From NCBI RefSeq assembly GCF_010726085.1, contig NZ_AP022560.1:1488001-1552000 (forward strand): a DNA stretch of 64,000 bases, in the 5' to 3' direction. Every line of letters begins with the position of its first letter. The stretch's first letter is position 1. Origin of the DNA: Mycolicibacterium moriokaense (GTDB taxonomy: Bacteria; Actinomycetota; Actinomycetes; Mycobacteriales; Mycobacteriaceae). Positions 41,688-50,681 of this stretch are shown here, one piece after another. The translations under genes and the position numbers were made by a program. The notes below the pieces were generated by a model. That model ran no database searches and was not told the DNA's origin. It worked only from the letters and a program-made list of their open reading frames with translations.

Positions 41688-42761
41688 ATGCGAAGAGTGG
41701 TGCAGTTCTCCACCGGCAACGTTGGACAGCATTCGCTGAAGGCCATCATCGGGCGTCCCGACCTGGAGCTCGTGGGTGTGCATGCCGCGAGTCCGAACAA
41801 GATCGGGTGCGACGCGGCTGAACTCTGCGGGTTGAGCGAGCCGACCGGCGTCATCGCCACCGACGACATCGACGCGCTGATCGCGCTGAAGCCGGACTGC
41901 GTCGTGTACACCGCGCTCGGCGAGACGCGGCCGATGGAGGCGCTCGAGCAGATGTCGAAGCTGTTGGCCGCAGGAATCAACGTCGTCGGTACCTCCATGG
42001 TGTGGCTGGTGACCCCGCATCAGACCGACGACTGGCTGCGCGGTCCGCTCGAGGAGGCCTGCAAGGCCGGTGGTTCCTCGCTGTACGTCAACGGCATCGA
42101 TCCCGGGTACTCGGGCGACACGGCGGTGCTCGCCGCGTTGAGCTTGGTCACCAGGGCCGAGTCGGTGGCCGTGCAGGAGGTCTTCGACTACGGCAACTAC
42201 GATGACTACGAATACACCGGCGCGGCAATGGGATTCGGTACCACCCCGGACGACGGCCCGGCGCTGGCGTTCCAGCCGGGCGTGGTCGCGGCGATGTTCG
42301 GTGGCCTGGTACGCAACCTCGCCCGGCACCTCGGGATCGAGCTCGCCGAGGTCCGCGATCGCTACGAGCCCTGGTACACCGACAAGCGCATCGAATGCAA
42401 GATGATGACCGTCGAGCCGGGTCAGCTGGCGGCGGTGCGTTTCGCCGCCGAAGGTGTGCGTGACGGTGAGGTTGTCATCACCGTGGAACACACCACCCGC
42501 CTCACACCTGCGGCGGCACCGGATTGGGAGTATCCGACAGAGGGACACTCCGGCGTGCACAAGGTGATCGTGGAAGGCGAGCCGCGCGTTGAGGTGAGCA
42601 CCCATCTGTCACACCCGACCCTGGACGTCACCGAGGCAGGCTGTGTGTCGACGGCAGCCCGGGTCGTCAACGTCATCGACTGGGTGTGCCGAGCGCCGGC
42701 GGGACTGATTGCGCTCGAGGACATTCCGCCGGCGGAGATGGTCCGCGGGCTTATGTGGTGA
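41688..42761 (+). CDS. DapB-like NAD(P)-dependent reductase (paralogue 3)
   Basis: 357 residues: MRRVVQFSTGNVGQHSLKAI starts the Rossmann fold, then SPNKIGCDAAELCGLSEPTGVIATDDID and VNGIDPGYSGDTAVLAAL. It resembles the two copies in the leftward operon along its length. Separation by strand but linkage through the same operator type suggests that all three serve one pathway. Substrate unknown. Confidence 0.75.
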   Translation: MRRVVQFSTGNVGQHSLKAIIGRPDLELVGVHAASPNKIGCDAAELCGLSEPTGVIATDDIDALIALKPDCVVYTALGETRPMEALEQMSKLLAAGINVVGTSMVWLVTPHQTDDWLRGPLEEACKAGGSSLYVNGIDPGYSGDTAVLAALSLVTRAESVAVQEVFDYGNYDDYEYTGAAMGFGTTPDDGPALAFQPGVVAAMFGGLVRNLARHLGIELAEVRDRYEPWYTDKRIECKMMTVEPGQLAAVRFAAEGVRDGEVVITVEHTTRLTPAAAPDWEYPTEGHSGVHKVIVEGEPRVEVSTHLSHPTLDVTEAGCVSTAARVVNVIDWVCRAPAGLIALEDIPPAEMVRGLMW

Positions 42762-42765
42762 CGTC

Positions 42766-43428
42766 TTAAGCGACTACCCGACGGACCGCCTCGATGATCG
42801 GGGTGTCGCCGCCGATCACCTCGAACGTCCGGCCTGCGGTCTCCGGTGTGTCGAGCACCGCCACGAGTACTGCGGCGACGTCCTCGCGTGGGATGTCACC
42901 GCGTCCGGTCTGGTCGGAAAGCTCCACTCGGCCGGTGCCGGGGTCGTTCGTCAGATGTCCGGGGCGCACGACGGTGGCGTCGAGCGCATCTCGCGTCCGA
43001 ATCGCGTCGTCGGCGGCGCCTTTCGCGCGCAGGTATGCGACGAAGACCGGGTCGCCGATGTCGTCGGGCGCCTCGACGTCGGCCCCGATCGCCGAGATCA
43101 TCACGTATCGTCGCACGCCGGCAGCCTCGGCGGCGTCGGCGAGCAGAATCGCGGCGTCGCAGTCGACCGTCTGTTTGCGCGCCGCGCCGCTGCCCGGGCC
43201 CGCTCCGGCCGCGAACACGACCGCGTCGGCCCCTCGCACATGTCCCGCGACGTCGTCGACGGATGCGTCCTCCAGGTCGATGACCACCGGTACAGCACCC
43301 GCCGCCTCCAGGTCCGCGACATGGTCGGGGTTCCTGATCAGGCCGACCGGCGTATCGCCGCGTTGTGAGAGCAGCCGTTCCAGGATAAGGGCGATCTTTC
43401 CGTGTCCACCGGCGATGACGACGCGCAT
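42766..43428 (-). CDS. NAD(P)-binding SDR-like protein (NmrA/atypical SDR)
   Basis: 220 residues: VVIAGGHGKIALILERLL is the atypical SDR glycine motif, followed by GLIRNPDHVADLEAAGAVPVVIDLED. The catalytic Tyr is in FVAYLRAKGAADDAIR (YxxxK). C-terminal GGDTPIIEAV is family-like. Similar proteins are NADPH-binding reductases or redox sensors. It converges with the DapB-like gene (4 bp between stops). Confidence 0.8.
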   Translation of the reverse strand: MRVVIAGGHGKIALILERLLSQRGDTPVGLIRNPDHVADLEAAGAVPVVIDLEDASVDDVAGHVRGADAVVFAAGAGPGSGAARKQTVDCDAAILLADAAEAAGVRRYVMISAIGADVEAPDDIGDPVFVAYLRAKGAADDAIRTRDALDATVVRPGHLTNDPGTGRVELSDQTGRGDIPREDVAAVLVAVLDTPETAGRTFEVIGGDTPIIEAVRRVVA

Positions 43429-43549
43429 GTGTTCATCCTAGGGATGCCGGGTCTGGCTTCCTATGGTCGAGATTGACACCATGGTCGTTACCGGCGGCAA
43501 CAGCCCTCATTTCATTCTCGGTCGAAGGACGTATGTCGGCAATGTCCGT

Positions 43550-45013
43550 TTAGACCAAGCGTTCGCGCAACTCACGCTTGAGCACCTTGCCGTAGCTGTT
43601 CTTCGGCAGCTCGTCGATGTACTCATAGCGTTTGGGCCGCTTGAACCGCGCGATGCGTTCGAGCAGGTGAGCGTCGAGCTCGGCCGGCGAGGCCTTGCCG
43701 ACGATGAACGCGACGACGACCTCGCCCCATTCCTCGTCGGGCGCCCCGACCACGCCCGCCTCCTCGACGCCCGGATGTTCGAGCAGGATCTCCTCGACCT
43801 CGCGCGGGTAGATGTTGCTTCCACCGCTGATCACGACGTCCTTGGAGCGGTCCCGCAACGTGAGGAAGCCGCGCTCGTCGAACGAGCCCATATCACCGGT
43901 GCGCAACCAGCCGTCCTGAAGGGTTTTCTTGGTGGCCTCGGGATTGTTCCAGTAGCCACTCATGACAACGTCTCCGCGACAGACGATTTCACCGATCTCG
44001 CCCGGCGCCGTTAGGGTATCGTCGTCGCGCAGCACGGCGACGTCCACGCCGGAGCGGGCATAGCCGACCGAACCGAGAATCGCGTCGTCGGCGTCGACAT
44101 GATCGGCCCTGCGCAGCCCGGTGATCGTCATCGGCGCCTCGCCCTGACCGTAGAGCTGGACGAAAATGTTTCCGAACGCCGCCATCGCTTTCTTCAGGCT
44201 CTCGACGTACATCGGGCCGCCGCCGTACACGATGGTGCGCAGGTTGGCCGGCCGTGAACGTCCGGTCTGGACGAGCCGCTGCACCATGGTGGGCGCGAGG
44301 AAGGCGCTGCAACCAGGATGGTGCTCGCAGAGGTCGAGGAACTCGTCCGGTTCGAACGCCGCGGACTCCGGAATCACCTGCCGCGCACCGCGTAACACGT
44401 AGGGCGGGATGTAGAGGCCCGAGCCGTGGGACATCGGCGCACCGTGTACCAGGCTGGAGTTGTGGTCCGGCGAATCGAAATCCGCCAGGTGCGACACCGT
44501 CATCGCGATGAGGTTGCGGTGGCTGAGCATCGCGCCCTTGGAGCGGCCGGTGGTGCCGCTGGTGTAGAACAGCCACGCGAGGGCCGCGGGGTCGGTGACG
44601 CGGGGCGGATTCACCGGCGGTTGGGTCAGACGCGTCGAATAGGGCTGTGAATCAACCGTTTCGACAGGAACCTGCGTGATGGACGACAGTTCCGCACCGA
44701 TCTTGGCCGACGCGAACACCTGCGCGGCGCCTGCGTCGTCGAGGATCTGGACCATCTCGCGTGGGTGCAGCTTGTAGTTGATTGGGACGACGACGCACTC
44801 GGCGGCCCATACCGCGAACATCAACTCGACGATTTCGGGACGGTTCTCGCTGGCAATCGCGATGCGGGTGCCAGGTGCCCCGAGGGTGGCCGCGATCCGC
44901 AGAGCTCGATCGCGCAGTTCGCTCCACGTATGCAGTTGGCGCTCACCGCAGAACACCGCACCGCGGTCGCCGAAACGCGCGGCGGTCTGGTCTAGAAGAG
45001 AGAACAGGTTCAC
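43550..45013 (-). CDS. AMP-forming acyl-CoA ligase
   Basis: 487 residues from GTG 45013, which overlaps the SDR TGA. ANL motifs: LFYTSGTTGRSKGAMLSHRN (about 160), the aromatic/Gly region YGQGEAPM, then DGWLRTGDMGSFDERGFL, RSKDVVISGGSNIYPREVEE and the last-motif Lys in NSYGKVLKREL. It belongs to the fadD/feruloyl-CoA-synthetase-like group. Last gene of the leftward operon headed by the SMP-30-like gene. Substrate not readable. Confidence 0.9.
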   Translation of the reverse strand: MNLFSLLDQTAARFGDRGAVFCGERQLHTWSELRDRALRIAATLGAPGTRIAIASENRPEIVELMFAVWAAECVVVPINYKLHPREMVQILDDAGAAQVFASAKIGAELSSITQVPVETVDSQPYSTRLTQPPVNPPRVTDPAALAWLFYTSGTTGRSKGAMLSHRNLIAMTVSHLADFDSPDHNSSLVHGAPMSHGSGLYIPPYVLRGARQVIPESAAFEPDEFLDLCEHHPGCSAFLAPTMVQRLVQTGRSRPANLRTIVYGGGPMYVESLKKAMAAFGNIFVQLYGQGEAPMTITGLRRADHVDADDAILGSVGYARSGVDVAVLRDDDTLTAPGEIGEIVCRGDVVMSGYWNNPEATKKTLQDGWLRTGDMGSFDERGFLTLRDRSKDVVISGGSNIYPREVEEILLEHPGVEEAGVVGAPDEEWGEVVVAFIVGKASPAELDAHLLERIARFKRPKRYEYIDELPKNSYGKVLKRELRERLV

Positions 45014-45780
45014 TGCCGCTCGACCCAATCGGCGTTCAGTGCGAAGTCCGAGAGGTACTTGGTCGACGTCCAACCGCCGTCGACGACGATCTCCTGGCCG
45101 TTGATGAAGCTCGCACCGTCCGAGCACAGGAATGCGACCGTGCTGGCGATGTCGTCGACCTCGCCCAGGCGCGGGTATGGCGTCATCTCGGTGTTGATCT
45201 TGCGGAACCTCGGATCCTCGAGCCGCGTCGCCACCATCGGCGTCAGGGTCACCCCTGGCGCGACGGCGTTGCACCGGATGCCCTGCGGTCCGTACTGGCA
45301 GGCGATGTGCCTGGTGAGTGAGGTCAACCCGCCTTTGGCCGCGGAATACGCGCCACCGCGCAGTCCACCGACCACCGCGAACGTCGAGGTGATGTTGATG
45401 ATCGCCGACCCCGACTTCATGTGTGTGATCGCCTCACGCGCCAATCGGAACGGGGCACGCAGCATCAAACCGAGGAAGTAATCCAGCGATTCGTCGTCGG
45501 TCTCGTGTAGCGGCTTCGGGCTGCCCACCCCGGCGTTGTTGATGAGGAAATCGATACGGCCCCACCGCTCGATCGCCGTGTCGACGATCCGGCGGGGCCC
45601 ATCGTCAGCCGTAAGGTCGACGGCCAGCGTCTCGATGTGCTCGGGGTCACGCGCCTTGAGGTCCGCGAGTCTGGCTTCGTCGCGTCCGGTCCCGAGCACC
45701 GCCATGCCCTGCTCCGCGAGCTTGGTGGCGCAGCCGAAGCCGATGCCGCTGCTGGCTCCCGTCACGATCGCAACCTGCAT
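45010..45780 (-). CDS. Short-chain dehydrogenase/reductase
   Basis: 256 residues. VTGASSGIGFG (cofactor), NNAGVG, Ser in NITSTFAVVGG and YSAAKGG (YxxxK). The C-terminus reads INGQEIVVDGGW, then an extension TKYLSDFALNADWVERQ. NAD(P)-dependent alcohol/ketone oxidoreductase. 11 bp after the stop of the upstream acyl-CoA ligase and overlapping the next, so in the same operon. Confidence 0.88.
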   Translation of the reverse strand: MQVAIVTGASSGIGFGCATKLAEQGMAVLGTGRDEARLADLKARDPEHIETLAVDLTADDGPRRIVDTAIERWGRIDFLINNAGVGSPKPLHETDDESLDYFLGLMLRAPFRLAREAITHMKSGSAIINITSTFAVVGGLRGGAYSAAKGGLTSLTRHIACQYGPQGIRCNAVAPGVTLTPMVATRLEDPRFRKINTEMTPYPRLGEVDDIASTVAFLCSDGASFINGQEIVVDGGWTSTKYLSDFALNADWVERQ

Positions 45781-45791
45781 CTCAAACCACC

Positions 45792-47342
45792 TCAGTTCTT
45801 CCCGGCTGTCAGCGTCGCCCGGATCTGGTGCTTCAACACCTTGCCCGCGTCGTTCTTCGGCAGTGCGTCCCAAATGACGATCTGCTCAGGGATTTTGAAC
45901 TTGGCCAGACCCTCGCCGATCAGTAGTTCGGCCAGGTCGTCCAGATCGGGCGCACGTTGGTCGGCGGTCACGATGACCGCGCACGCACGTTCACCGGTGC
46001 GCTCATCGGGAACGCCGACGACCGCGATCTCCGCGATGCCCGCCCGCCCGACGAGAAGGTCTTCGACCTCCTTGGGCGAGATGTTCTCGCCGTTGCGGAT
46101 GATGATGTCCTTGGCGCGGCCGGTGACCACGACGTAGCCGTCGTCGACCCAGCGGGCCAGATCGCCGGTGCGGAAGTAGCCCTCGTCGTCGAATGCCGCC
46201 GTCTCGTCCTCGGGACGGAGATAGCCGACGAGCATCTGTGGTCCGCGGGCACAGATTTCGCCGTCGACGAGCTTGATGTCGGCGATACCTGCGCGGCCGT
46301 CGGTGTCCGCGGCGTGGTCGACGGTGTCGAAGGATCCGACGGTGGTGACGGGCACCTCCGTCGATCCGTAGACCCTTGTTACCGCCGCCTTGTCGAAATA
46401 GTCGGCCGCCCTGCGGATCAGCGACGGCGGCACCGATGCGCCACCGCAGATGAACACCTTCAGATCCGGCAGGCGGGTACCGGCGCGTTCGGCGGCGCCG
46501 AGAAGACCGTCGAGAAACGGTGTGGCGCCAGCCATGTGGGTGCAGTGTTCCGCTTGCATGAGTGACACCGCTCGGTCGGGATCCCAGCGTTCCATCAGGA
46601 CCGCGGTGGTGCCGAGCAGCAGCGGGCACTCGAACGCGTAGATCGAGCCGCCGATGTGTGCGATCGGTGACGGGACGAGGAAGGTGTCGCCGTCGGCCAC
46701 CCGCCAGTGCTCGCCGATCTGCCGAATGAGCGCGTGTATCGAATTATGGGTGTGCAGAACACCCTTGGGCCGCCCCGTGGTGCCCGAGGTGTAGAGGATC
46801 ATGCGCACGGTGTCGGGGTTGAGCACCGGCAGCACCGCGGTGCCGTCGAGGTCGAACAACGATGGATATGGGGTGTGGCCTTCGCCGCGGACGACGATGA
46901 CTTCCGGAGGTGAGGTCATCGGCGCGGTCACCCGGTCCAGCATGGCCGCGTAATCGTGATTGCCGAACGTCGACGGGATGAAGATCGCCCGGCTGTCGGC
47001 ATCCGCGAGGATGAACGCGAGCTCGCGGTCCCGCAGCGACGGCAGGATCGGGTTGACCACCATGCCCGCCAGCGTCGCGCCGAGATAGATGACGGCCGCC
47101 TCATGCCAGTTGGGCAGCATGAACGACACCACGCTTCCCGCGGGCATCCGCGCCGACAGGGTCTGCGCCAGCGCGGTGGCCTGCTCGTGCAGTGTCTTGC
47201 AGTCGAGCCGAATGTCGCCGTCCACCACCATGATTCGGTCGGGCGTCGTATGGGCGGCGTCCCTGAGCGTGTCGGCCAGCGTCTCGCGGACCCACAACCC
47301 ACGCCGGTAGGCGTCGGCGGCGCGCTGCTCGTCGGACCTCAC
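45792..47342 (-). CDS. AMP-forming acyl-CoA synthetase (cyclohexanecarboxylate-CoA-ligase-like)
   Basis: 516 residues from GTG 47342 overlapping the GntR stop. Motifs: ILYTSGTTGRPKGVLHTHNS (about 178), YGSTEVP, EGYFRTGDLARWVDDGYV, GRAKDIIIRNGENISPKEVED and the Lys in NDAGKVLKHQI. The N-terminus with a RRGLWVRETLADTL stretch resembles ligases for alicyclic acids; I give that only as a likeness. Activates the acid made by the pathway. Confidence 0.9.
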   Translation of the reverse strand: MRSDEQRAADAYRRGLWVRETLADTLRDAAHTTPDRIMVVDGDIRLDCKTLHEQATALAQTLSARMPAGSVVSFMLPNWHEAAVIYLGATLAGMVVNPILPSLRDRELAFILADADSRAIFIPSTFGNHDYAAMLDRVTAPMTSPPEVIVVRGEGHTPYPSLFDLDGTAVLPVLNPDTVRMILYTSGTTGRPKGVLHTHNSIHALIRQIGEHWRVADGDTFLVPSPIAHIGGSIYAFECPLLLGTTAVLMERWDPDRAVSLMQAEHCTHMAGATPFLDGLLGAAERAGTRLPDLKVFICGGASVPPSLIRRAADYFDKAAVTRVYGSTEVPVTTVGSFDTVDHAADTDGRAGIADIKLVDGEICARGPQMLVGYLRPEDETAAFDDEGYFRTGDLARWVDDGYVVVTGRAKDIIIRNGENISPKEVEDLLVGRAGIAEIAVVGVPDERTGERACAVIVTADQRAPDLDDLAELLIGEGLAKFKIPEQIVIWDALPKNDAGKVLKHQIRATLTAGKN

Positions 47343-48085
47343 CGCCCGGCCTGTCTCTTGACCCGGCGCATGGTCATCGAGTGGCGGTACCGCGACGAGG
47401 GGTGGGTGTTGACGGTGACCTGCGCGACCTCACCGTCGGACGTCATGTACGTGCGCTGCATCTCCAGTGCGGCGGTGCCGACCTCGACCTTGAGAGCATC
47501 CGCCAGCTCGGGTGACACCGCGATCGCGGAGATCTCCTGGCGGACCTCGACGATGCTGACTCCGAACAGATCCTCGATCAGCGGGAAGATCGGTCCCGAA
47601 TGTCGTTGCAGCAGACGGCCGACCGCGGCGAACGCCCGGTTGATGTAGTACTCCGTCGTGCAGACCGGCGTGGCGGTGCCGTCGGCGCGGTAGCCGCGGA
47701 CCGCGAGCCATTCGGTGCCCGCGGCCAGTCCGGTGCGCTCGGCGAGCTGTTCGTCGACGATCACGGTCGCGTTGCTCTCGATCGTGAGCTGGGCGCCCGA
47801 GGCGAACGCGAGCAGATCGTTGATCGACATCACGTCCTGGGCATAGCTGTTGGTCTCCGGCCGCGGGACGACCAGCGTGCCCGCACGCGGGCGCGATGCG
47901 ACGAGATTGTCGTCACGGAGCCGTCGCAGCGCCTCGCGAATGGTGTAGCGGGAGACCTCGAAACGTTCGCACAGCTGCTGTTCCGTGGGCAGCTGGGAGC
48001 CGACGGGATAGACCCCGTCCACGATCTCCTTGCGCAGGGTGCGCGCCACCTGAAGGTACCGGTGGTCGGCCGGGCTGACGGTCAT
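47339..48085 (-). CDS. GntR-family regulator of HutC type (UTRA domain)
   Basis: 248 residues. Winged helix at the N-terminus: YLQVARTLRKEIVDGVYPVGSQLPTEQQLCERFEVSRYTIREALRRLRDD is shown here in outline, with LPTEQQL and SRYTIREAL as key parts. The UTRA ligand domain (about 85-240) includes EYYINRAFAAV and TYMTSDGEVAQVTVNTHPSSRY. One base separates its ATG from the TGA of the SMP-30-like gene. Probable operators TTGTC-GGAC lie at 49720 and 49816 in the divergent gap. Confidence 0.9.
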   Translation of the reverse strand: MTVSPADHRYLQVARTLRKEIVDGVYPVGSQLPTEQQLCERFEVSRYTIREALRRLRDDNLVASRPRAGTLVVPRPETNSYAQDVMSINDLLAFASGAQLTIESNATVIVDEQLAERTGLAAGTEWLAVRGYRADGTATPVCTTEYYINRAFAAVGRLLQRHSGPIFPLIEDLFGVSIVEVRQEISAIAVSPELADALKVEVGTAALEMQRTYMTSDGEVAQVTVNTHPSSRYRHSMTMRRVKRQAGR

Positions 48086-48086
48086 G

Positions 48087-49694
48087 TCATGTCCGTCGCA
48101 ACGCCAACACGCTGCCGTCACCGTCGGCCGCCACATAGAGGGTGCCGTCACGGCCCTCGGTGATGCCGGCGAACGGACCCTGAGGCCCGGAGAATGGTGG
48201 CATTCCCTTGAGCGGCTTGGGATTCACGCCGGGCGGTGGCCCGACGGGCAGACCGGCGGCGATGGTGCGCCGCTCTCCGCTAGTCAGCCCGACCGCGATG
48301 ACCTCCTTCGCGCCCGCATCGACGATGTACAGCTGATCACCGGAGACGTGGATGCCCTGCGGTCGCTGCAGCCCGTCGACGACGGTTTCGGTGGATCCGG
48401 CCAGCCGCACGATGCGCCCGGTGCCCGACTCCGCCACCAGCGGCACACCGTCGGACCCGAACGCCACGCCGACCGGATCCTGCAGCCCGGAGGCCAGCAG
48501 TTCGACGTTGCCCGACCGCAGCGCGTGCACGCTTCCGGTGCCGAGTTCGGCGAACACGATGGTGTCCCCGGGCCCGACAGCGACACCGTAGAGTTGATCG
48601 AAACCATCTGCGAGATAGTCGGTTTCGCCATCACCCGGCCGGTAGCGGGCGATCTGCCCACCCGACGTCGCCACTATGAAGGCGCCCGGGCCCGCTGGGG
48701 CCAACCCACGCAGGAACCCCGGATAGCCTGGCGTGAACAGCATTCCGACGGTTTCCAGCGCGCCGTCGGCGCCTACGACGTAGAAGTAGGTGCCGTCGGC
48801 CACGTACAGCCGACCGTCGTCGCCGACGACCAGGTCCAGCGGCCAGTTCAACCCGCCGGGCAGCGCGGTGCGTGTACCGCCACCGGTAAGGATCTCGGTG
48901 ATCTCCCCGGTGAAGTTGGAGACGAACAGGCGGTCGCCGACGAAGGTCAGGTTGTCCAGTCCCGGATTAAGCTGTGCGAGCAGGGTTTTGTCGCCGCTGC
49001 GCGGGTCAATGCGAAACACTTGCCCGCTGGCCACCTGTGTCGATACCAGGTAGCCCTGCGGATCGAACTTGACCGCATCCGGCACACCGAGATCGCCGGT
49101 AACCCGTTGCGGCTCACCGCCTTGCGGATCGATGCGCCAGATCTCGTTGGCCGTCATCAGCGGGTAATACAGCATTCCGTCGGGCCCGACCTCCATCGCG
49201 TTCGGCGACGGCAGATCCTCCAGCAGGATGCGCGCTGCGCCGGTCGCCCGGTTGAGCTCCATCAGCCGACCGCCGTCGCGGCACTCGTTGATGAACAGCC
49301 GGTCCTGATGGACGGTGATGCCGTTGGCGCAGGGAAGGTCATCGCGCAGCACCCGGGCCGCGCCGCCGGCGTCACGCACGCTCACCCGTCCTTCCATCAC
49401 CTCGGTCGCGTACAGGTTGCCTGCGCTGTCGAACGCGACGTCATCGGGCGCGATGATTTCGCTGCCCTTCGGGCTGACGGCCTCGACACCGCCGTCGGCA
49501 AGATCCAAGGCGCTGATCTGACTGCCCGTCACCTGAGCGACGTAGATGCGCCCGTCGGGACCGGTCCGCAACCCGTTCGCGCCGAACAACCGGCTCGGCG
49601 TCGTGACCCTCTCGAGCCGCCAACCGTCGGCGGTCGTCGGGTTGGTCGCGATGTACCGGGAGGGCGGGAGCGACGCCGTCGCGGGAGCAGTCAT
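48087..49694 (-). CDS. SMP-30/gluconolactonase-like beta-propeller protein
   Basis: 535 residues without signal peptide. Repeated blades of the form GPDGRIYVAQ, DSAGNLYATE, GPDGMLYYPL, GDDGRLYVAD and GRDGTLYVAAD run through the whole length. This is about twice a single six-blade SMP-30 domain, so it is probably two propellers. Acidic ligands of the metal site could be in NECRDGG and PDDVAFD. A lactonase acting on the Baeyer-Villiger product of the divergent operon would make sense; that is inference. First gene of the leftward operon. Confidence 0.75.
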   Translation of the reverse strand: MTAPATASLPPSRYIATNPTTADGWRLERVTTPSRLFGANGLRTGPDGRIYVAQVTGSQISALDLADGGVEAVSPKGSEIIAPDDVAFDSAGNLYATEVMEGRVSVRDAGGAARVLRDDLPCANGITVHQDRLFINECRDGGRLMELNRATGAARILLEDLPSPNAMEVGPDGMLYYPLMTANEIWRIDPQGGEPQRVTGDLGVPDAVKFDPQGYLVSTQVASGQVFRIDPRSGDKTLLAQLNPGLDNLTFVGDRLFVSNFTGEITEILTGGGTRTALPGGLNWPLDLVVGDDGRLYVADGTYFYVVGADGALETVGMLFTPGYPGFLRGLAPAGPGAFIVATSGGQIARYRPGDGETDYLADGFDQLYGVAVGPGDTIVFAELGTGSVHALRSGNVELLASGLQDPVGVAFGSDGVPLVAESGTGRIVRLAGSTETVVDGLQRPQGIHVSGDQLYIVDAGAKEVIAVGLTSGERRTIAAGLPVGPPPGVNPKPLKGMPPFSGPQGPFAGITEGRDGTLYVAADGDGSVLALRRT

Positions 49695-49719
49695 GACCCC
49701 GGACGGTACCAAGCCCTCC

Positions 49720-49827
49720 TAGTCCAGACAATAGCCCGAACTCCCATGATCGTCGGCCTTGACTGGGCGATAATCACTGCGGAATAGTGTTCTGCAATAT
49801 GCAGAGCACCATATGTTGTCCGGACAA
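49720..49827. promoter_or_regulatory. Divergent promoter with two GntR-type operators
   Basis: TTGTCCGGACAA is a perfect palindrome at 49816-49827, six bases before the SDR ATG. TTGTCTGGACTA occurs on the opposite strand at 49731-49720. They match at 9 of 12 positions or better and have the GT-N4-AC core usual for GntR proteins. They flank both divergent promoters. Confidence 0.65.
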
Positions 49828-49832
49828 ATGAC

Positions 49833-50681
49833 ATGAGCGACCTTCTTGGGCTGCACGGCCGCATCGTCGTGGTGTCGGGCGCCGGCGGCGGCGGGATCGG
49901 CACCACGATCACGCGGATGGCCGCGGAGGCAGGCGCCACCGTCGTCGCGGTCAGCCGGTCCAAGGAGAACCTCGACGAACACGTCGCACCGCTGGCCAAA
50001 GAGGGCCTGTCGGTGGTGCCGGTGTCCGCCGACGCGTCCACCGACGACGGCATCGCCACCGTCATGGACCAGGTGCGGCGTACCGACGGCGCGCTGTACG
50101 GGTTGGTGAACATCGCGGGCGGGGCGGCGCCGTCCACATGGATGCCCGCGACGCGGGTGACGCGTGAGGACTGGCGGGCGCTGCTCGCGGCGAATCTGGA
50201 AACCGCGTTCTTCATGAGTCAGGCCGTGGCGGCGGAGATCCGCGAACAGGGCAACCCGGGGTCGATCGTCTCAGTGTCCTCGATCAGCGGGATGAACACC
50301 GCCCCGTTCCATATCGCCTACGGGACAGCGAAGGCCGCGATCGTGGCGATGACCCGGACCATGGCCGCCGAACTCGCGCTGAACAACATTCGGGTCAACG
50401 CCATCGCACCCGGCGTGACGGCGACGGCGGCGTCGCGCACCTATGTCGATGACGACCCCGAACGCGACCGCACGGCCATCGCCATGGGCCGTCGCGGCAC
50501 ACCGGAGGAACAGGCGAGCGCGATCCTGTTCCTGCTGTCGGATATGTCGAGCTACATCACCGGTCAGACCCTGCTCGTCGACGGCGGTCTCAACCTGAAA
50601 TGGACGCACCTCGGCGCCGACAACACCTCGCTCTTCCTTGCCGACGAGTCCTTCCGAGCTGAAATTAGGAGGATCCAGTGA
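49833..50681 (+). CDS. Short-chain dehydrogenase/reductase
   Basis: 282 residues: VVSGAGGGGIGTTITRM (cofactor motif with an extra Gly), NIAGGAAPS, Ser in VSSISGMNTA and YGTAKAA (YxxxK). The end has TGQTLLVDGGLNLKW then a charged tail. First gene of the rightward catabolic operon, its stop overlapping the Rieske GTG. Likely oxidises the alcohol produced by the oxygenase. Confidence 0.88.
   Translation: MSDLLGLHGRIVVVSGAGGGGIGTTITRMAAEAGATVVAVSRSKENLDEHVAPLAKEGLSVVPVSADASTDDGIATVMDQVRRTDGALYGLVNIAGGAAPSTWMPATRVTREDWRALLAANLETAFFMSQAVAAEIREQGNPGSIVSVSSISGMNTAPFHIAYGTAKAAIVAMTRTMAAELALNNIRVNAIAPGVTATAASRTYVDDDPERDRTAIAMGRRGTPEEQASAILFLLSDMSSYITGQTLLVDGGLNLKWTHLGADNTSLFLADESFRAEIRRIQ

Noticed and set aside
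43429..43549. Possible small gene in the 120-bp gap upstream of the acyl-CoA ligase stop
   Set aside because: Frames through it continue as antisense readings of the ligase without a ribosome-binding site or family resemblance.
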